DNA of 9,428 nucleotides, taken from an uncultured Pelosinus sp. (lineage in GTDB: Bacteria; Bacillota; Negativicutes; Sporomusales; Acetonemataceae). Positions 7,484 to 9,428 of this stretch are shown piece after piece (the stretch's first letter is position 1; each line of letters begins with the position of its first letter). Location: NCBI GenBank assembly GCA_900542835.1, contig UQPB01000074.1, positions 1 through 9,428 of the forward strand, written 5' to 3'. The notes beneath the pieces were generated by a model. That model saw only the letters and a list, made by a program, of their open reading frames with translations. It was not told the DNA's origin and ran no database searches. A program made the position numbers and the translations under genes.

Positions 7484-7845
7484 TAACGACAATTGTCATT
7501 GGCTTGATCGGCGGGCTGTTAAGCGGTCTGCTGGGAATTGGCGGCGGCGTGGTACTGGTGCCGCTGATTGTTTTTTTTCTTGGTCTGGGTCAGCACATGG
7601 CGCAGGGTATCTCCATGCTGGTCATTATCCCCACTTCACTGGTGGCCATTTATCATTTGCATCAGGATAAGCTGGTGAACTACCGTATCGCCGCTTTTAT
7701 TGCCGGCGGCGCTATTGGCGGCGCGCTGCTCAGCGCCAATTTCGTGCAGTACATACCGGCGCAGGATCTGAAGCGGATTTTTGGCGCGTTTGTTATCTTT
7801 ACCGCCGTGCGGATGCTGCTGCCGAAGCGCAACACCGCTAAATAG
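7480..7845 (+). CDS. Half-length TSUP (TauE/SafE) membrane protein, second subunit
   Basis: A 121-residue paralogue of the preceding gene, again one TSUP repeat unit with about four hydrophobic segments: SGLLGIGGGVVLVPLI (15-30), QHMAQGIS (38-45), IPT (50-52), IPAQDLKR (92-99) and a basic C-terminal tail RMLLPKRNTAK. The start ATG at 7480 lies in an ATGA overlap with the upstream stop, and only a weak GG-rich site precedes it, so translation probably depends on coupling to the first gene. Equal expression of the two halves would suit a 1:1 complex. Neither gene looks degraded: both have full signatures, proper starts and clean stops. This argues against a single permease gene broken by a frameshift. 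The transported anion is unknown. Confidence 0.85.
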   Translation: MITTIVIGLIGGLLSGLLGIGGGVVLVPLIVFFLGLGQHMAQGISMLVIIPTSLVAIYHLHQDKLVNYRIAAFIAGGAIGGALLSANFVQYIPAQDLKRIFGAFVIFTAVRMLLPKRNTAK

Positions 7846-7962
7846 CAACAACACCGGCTGTCTTTGTCCTTCCCCCGCGCACATTCTTTCTCCCTATTTA
7901 TTCAACTTTTATCCAGACAAAGCTAAATGCTTAAATAAAGCAAGAAAATCGCAATAAATCCC

Positions 7963-7975
7963 ACAAATTATTTGT
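7963..7975. promoter_or_regulatory. 13-base palindrome upstream of the livK-like promoter
   Basis: ACAAATTATTTGT is a perfect palindrome around a central T. It sits about 20 bases upstream of the -35 hexamer and directly abuts the inverted repeat at 7976. It may be a regulator site or an AT-rich UP-like element; the binding protein is not recognisable. Confidence 0.35.
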
Positions 7976-8013
7976 TGCAGCCGCGCATTTCCTATAGACA
8001 TTTTGCGGCTGCA
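7976..8013. promoter_or_regulatory. Inverted repeat spanning the -35 region, candidate operator
   Basis: TGCAGCCGC at 7976-7984 and GCGGCTGCA at 8005-8013 are perfect 9-base inverted copies separated by 20 bases. The right arm lies in the spacer between the -35 and -10 hexamers and the left arm lies upstream of -35. Arm centres are 29 bases apart, close to three helical turns, so a dimeric or tetrameric repressor could hold both. The arms are upstream of the predicted transcription start, so an RNA hairpin function is unlikely. Confidence 0.5.
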
Positions 8014-8023
8014 GCCCTATAAT
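7995..8023 (+). promoter_or_regulatory. Sigma-70 promoter of the livK-like gene
   Basis: TAGACA (7995-8000) and a perfect TATAAT (8018-8023) are separated by the ideal 17 bases. Transcription would begin near 8030 and give a 5' leader of about 75 bases before the TTG start at 8105. Confidence 0.75.
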
Positions 8024-8091
8024 ATTCACTGTACTGCTACAAAATGTTCTTCTGAGAGGACACCTGTCAGACAGGAGAACCGAAAAGATGG

Positions 8092-8098
8092 GGAGGAG
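8092..8098 (+). promoter_or_regulatory. Shine-Dalgarno sequence fixing a TTG start
   Basis: GGAGGAG lies 6 bases upstream of the TTG at 8105 and is the only strong ribosome binding site in the leader. The codons after the TTG give a short basic N terminus followed by a hydrophobic signal segment, so the TTG is taken as the start. Confidence 0.8.
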
Positions 8099-8104
8099 TC
8101 TATT

Positions 8105-9271
8105 TTGTCAAACAAATCCAAGCAACTCTTCAGTATCCTCTTGGTCAGCGCCATGTTGGCGGTAGCCGGCTGCGGCGGCGACGCCAAACAGGCCGATGTC
8201 ATCAAGCTGGGAGCAAACCTGGAAATGACCGGCACAAACGCCACCTTCGGCTCATCAGCCACGAACGGCGCCAAACTTGCCATCAAGGAAATCAATTCCA
8301 AGGGCGGCGTTCTCGGCAAGCAGCTGACACTGACTGTCGCCGACAACAAGAGCGAGGCAGCGGAAGCCGCTAATGCCATGCAAAAACTGATCAGCCAGGA
8401 CAAAGTCGTTGCCATCATCGCCCCGATTGCCTCCTCCAGCGTCATTGCCGGCGCACAGGTACTCCACGACAGCAAGGTTCCCGCGATCAGCCCGACGGCT
8501 TCCAATCCGAACGTAACAGTGGATCCGGCTACCGGCAAAGTCCGCGACTTCGTTTTCCGCGCGGCGTTCATTGATCCGTTCCAGGGATCGGTTATGGCCA
8601 ATTTCGCCAGCAACAGCCTGAAAGCGAAAACAGCTGCCCTGTATATCGACAATTCCAGCGATTACGCCAAAGGCCTCGGACGGTTCTTTAAAGAGACCTT
8701 CGTTAAAAACGGCGGCAGCATTGTTGCGGAAGAAGCCTATCTGCAAAAGGATACCGACTTCAAGGCCACGCTGACGAAAATGAAAGCCAAAAATCCCGAT
8801 GTCATTTTTGCCCCCGGTTATTACCAGGAAGTCGGTATGTTAATTAAACAGGCGCGCGAACTCGGCCTGAACGTCCCCGTTCTCGGCGGCGACGGCTGGG
8901 ATTCGGCCAAATTGCCGGAGATAGCCGGCGCCCAGGCGCTGAACAACGCCTTCTTCAGCAATCACTATACGCCTGACGACAGCAGCCCGGCGGTAAAGAC
9001 CTTTGTTGAAAATTATAAGAAAGAATACAACCAGACGCCAGACGCCTTTGCCGCGCTTTCCTACGACGCCACCATGATGGTGATCAAGGCGATGGAACGG
9101 GCCAACAGCGCCGATCCGGTCAAAATCAAGGATGAGCTGGAAAAGACGAAAAACTTCGCCGCCGTTTCCGGCCAGATCAGCCTGAACGAAACCCATGACG
9201 CCGTCAAAAGCGCCGTCATTATCGAGATGAAGGACGGCAAACAGACGTTCAGAGAAAAAGTGAACCCTTAA
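8105..9271 (+). CDS. ABC transporter substrate-binding lipoprotein, branched-chain amino acid type (LivK-like)
   Basis: Extracytoplasmic receptor that captures a ligand and delivers it to a LivHMGF-type ABC importer. The 388-residue precursor begins with a lipoprotein signal: basic MSNKSKQ, a hydrophobic core and lipobox AVAGC, with Cys23 the predicted lipidated residue. The mature part is a type I periplasmic-binding fold typical of family Peripla_BP_6, starting IKLGANLEMTGTNATFG (33-49) with GAKLAIKEINSKGGVLGK (55-72). Ligand-pocket positions expected for the family lie in IAPIASSSVIAG (105-116), SPTASNP (129-135), the SSDYAKG segment (184-190) and GGDGWDS (261-267). Length is normal. The start is TTG with a strong GGAGGAG site. 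Partner permease and ATPase genes are not in the window and may follow the hairpin element at 9321. Ligand is inferred as a branched-chain or other amino acid; this family also includes receptors for amides and aromatic compounds. Confidence 0.9.
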   Translation: MSNKSKQLFSILLVSAMLAVAGCGGDAKQADVIKLGANLEMTGTNATFGSSATNGAKLAIKEINSKGGVLGKQLTLTVADNKSEAAEAANAMQKLISQDKVVAIIAPIASSSVIAGAQVLHDSKVPAISPTASNPNVTVDPATGKVRDFVFRAAFIDPFQGSVMANFASNSLKAKTAALYIDNSSDYAKGLGRFFKETFVKNGGSIVAEEAYLQKDTDFKATLTKMKAKNPDVIFAPGYYQEVGMLIKQARELGLNVPVLGGDGWDSAKLPEIAGAQALNNAFFSNHYTPDDSSPAVKTFVENYKKEYNQTPDAFAALSYDATMMVIKAMERANSADPVKIKDELEKTKNFAAVSGQISLNETHDAVKSAVIIEMKDGKQTFREKVNP

Positions 9272-9320
9272 GAGATCACTGACAAAGATGTAAAACAACA
9301 ACCTTAACCAGGCCGATCAG

Positions 9321-9421
9321 AAAGCCCCAGATACTAGGCGGCCTCGCGAGCCCAGCAGCGACACGTACGGAATGGTACGTTAGCAATGGGATCGCGAGGC
9401 CAACAACGTAGATGGGGCTTT
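9321..9421. repeat. 101-base imperfect hairpin element
   Basis: Paired segments, from outside in, are AAAGCCCCA (9321-9329) with TGGGGCTTT (9413-9421), TAC (9332-9334) with GTA (9408-9410), GGCCTCGCGA (9340-9349) with TCGCGAGGCC (9392-9401), CCCA (9351-9354) with TGGG (9387-9390), and ACGTAC (9363-9368) with GTACGT (9375-9380) around a six-base loop. The first two helices are separated by a symmetric GA/GA internal loop. It begins 49 bases after the livK-like stop. No U-run follows, so it is not a classical terminator. It looks like a REP/BIME- or MITE-like mobile or regulatory element; only one copy is in view. Confidence 0.7.
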
Positions 9422-9428
9422 ATCAACG

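Larger units (their letters stand above)
7846..8104. other. Intergenic regulatory region between the TSUP pair and the livK-like gene
   Basis: These 259 bases hold no gene. The segment from about 7890 to 7975 is AT-rich, unlike its surroundings. It contains a 13-base palindrome (7963-7975), a 9+9 base inverted repeat (7976-8013), a sigma-70 promoter (7995-8023) and a leader of about 75 bases with a small hairpin (8063-8075, CCTGT/ACAGG with a three-base loop). No convincing terminator follows the TSUP pair; a CTTTGTC/GACAAAG repeat at 7862-7868 and 7916-7922 is too widely spaced to be one. Confidence 0.6.

Noticed and set aside
7127..7845. A single TSUP gene broken by a frameshift into two pieces
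   Set aside because: Each piece carries the same complete N-terminal-type signature, and the first gene has its own promoter and ribosome site with an ATGA overlap into the second, so two intact genes explain the sequence better.
7862..7922. CTTTGTC/GACAAAG inverted repeat after the TSUP pair
   Set aside because: Seven-base arms 47 bases apart without a T-run are likely to be chance and do not make a credible terminator.
8003..8104. Upstream extension of the livK-like gene to a TTG at 8003
   Set aside because: It would start before the predicted -10 box and place 34 unrelated residues ahead of a clear lipoprotein signal peptide.

Overview
The window comes from a GC-rich bacterium, most likely a Bacillota. 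The evidence is a PcrA-type (rather than UvrD/Rep-type) helicase next to an NAD-dependent ligase, strong GGAGG ribosome binding sites, and a lipoprotein-type solute receptor. A Negativicutes/Sporomusaceae source is my best guess from gene content and composition. It is inference, not something the sequence proves.

Minus strand, read right to left from about 7003 to 111: a full-length TSUP (TauE/SafE, YfcA-like) membrane permease, a solitary TaqI/Eco57I-like adenine-N6 DNA methyltransferase, the DNA helicase PcrA and the NAD-dependent DNA ligase LigA. The methyltransferase stop and the pcrA start are one base apart, and the pcrA Shine-Dalgarno sequence lies inside the last methyltransferase codons, so these two are translationally coupled. 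pcrA and ligA are 76 bases apart with no convincing terminator between them. The methyltransferase therefore appears to be expressed with housekeeping replication/repair genes and has no restriction partner in view.

Plus strand, left to right from 7093: an extended -10 promoter, then two overlapping genes (118 and 121 residues). Each encodes one half of a TSUP permease. They are paralogues of each other and probably form a two-subunit transporter, divergent from the full-length TSUP gene. A 259-base AT-rich regulatory region follows, with a good sigma-70 promoter and a 9+9 bp inverted repeat across its -35 region. It drives a TTG-initiated branched-chain amino-acid-type ABC substrate-binding lipoprotein (LivK-like). 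The permease and ATPase partners would lie beyond the right edge.

The edges hold non-coding repeat-like DNA. At the left (1-60) is a CACGGAGGACACAGAG-type sequence. At the right (9321-9421) is a 101-base imperfect hairpin element after the receptor gene. No tRNA, rRNA, CRISPR array, insertion sequence or phage gene was seen. The most unusual items are the split TSUP pair, the coupling of a lone methyltransferase to pcrA, the large terminal hairpin and the inverted repeat at the livK promoter.
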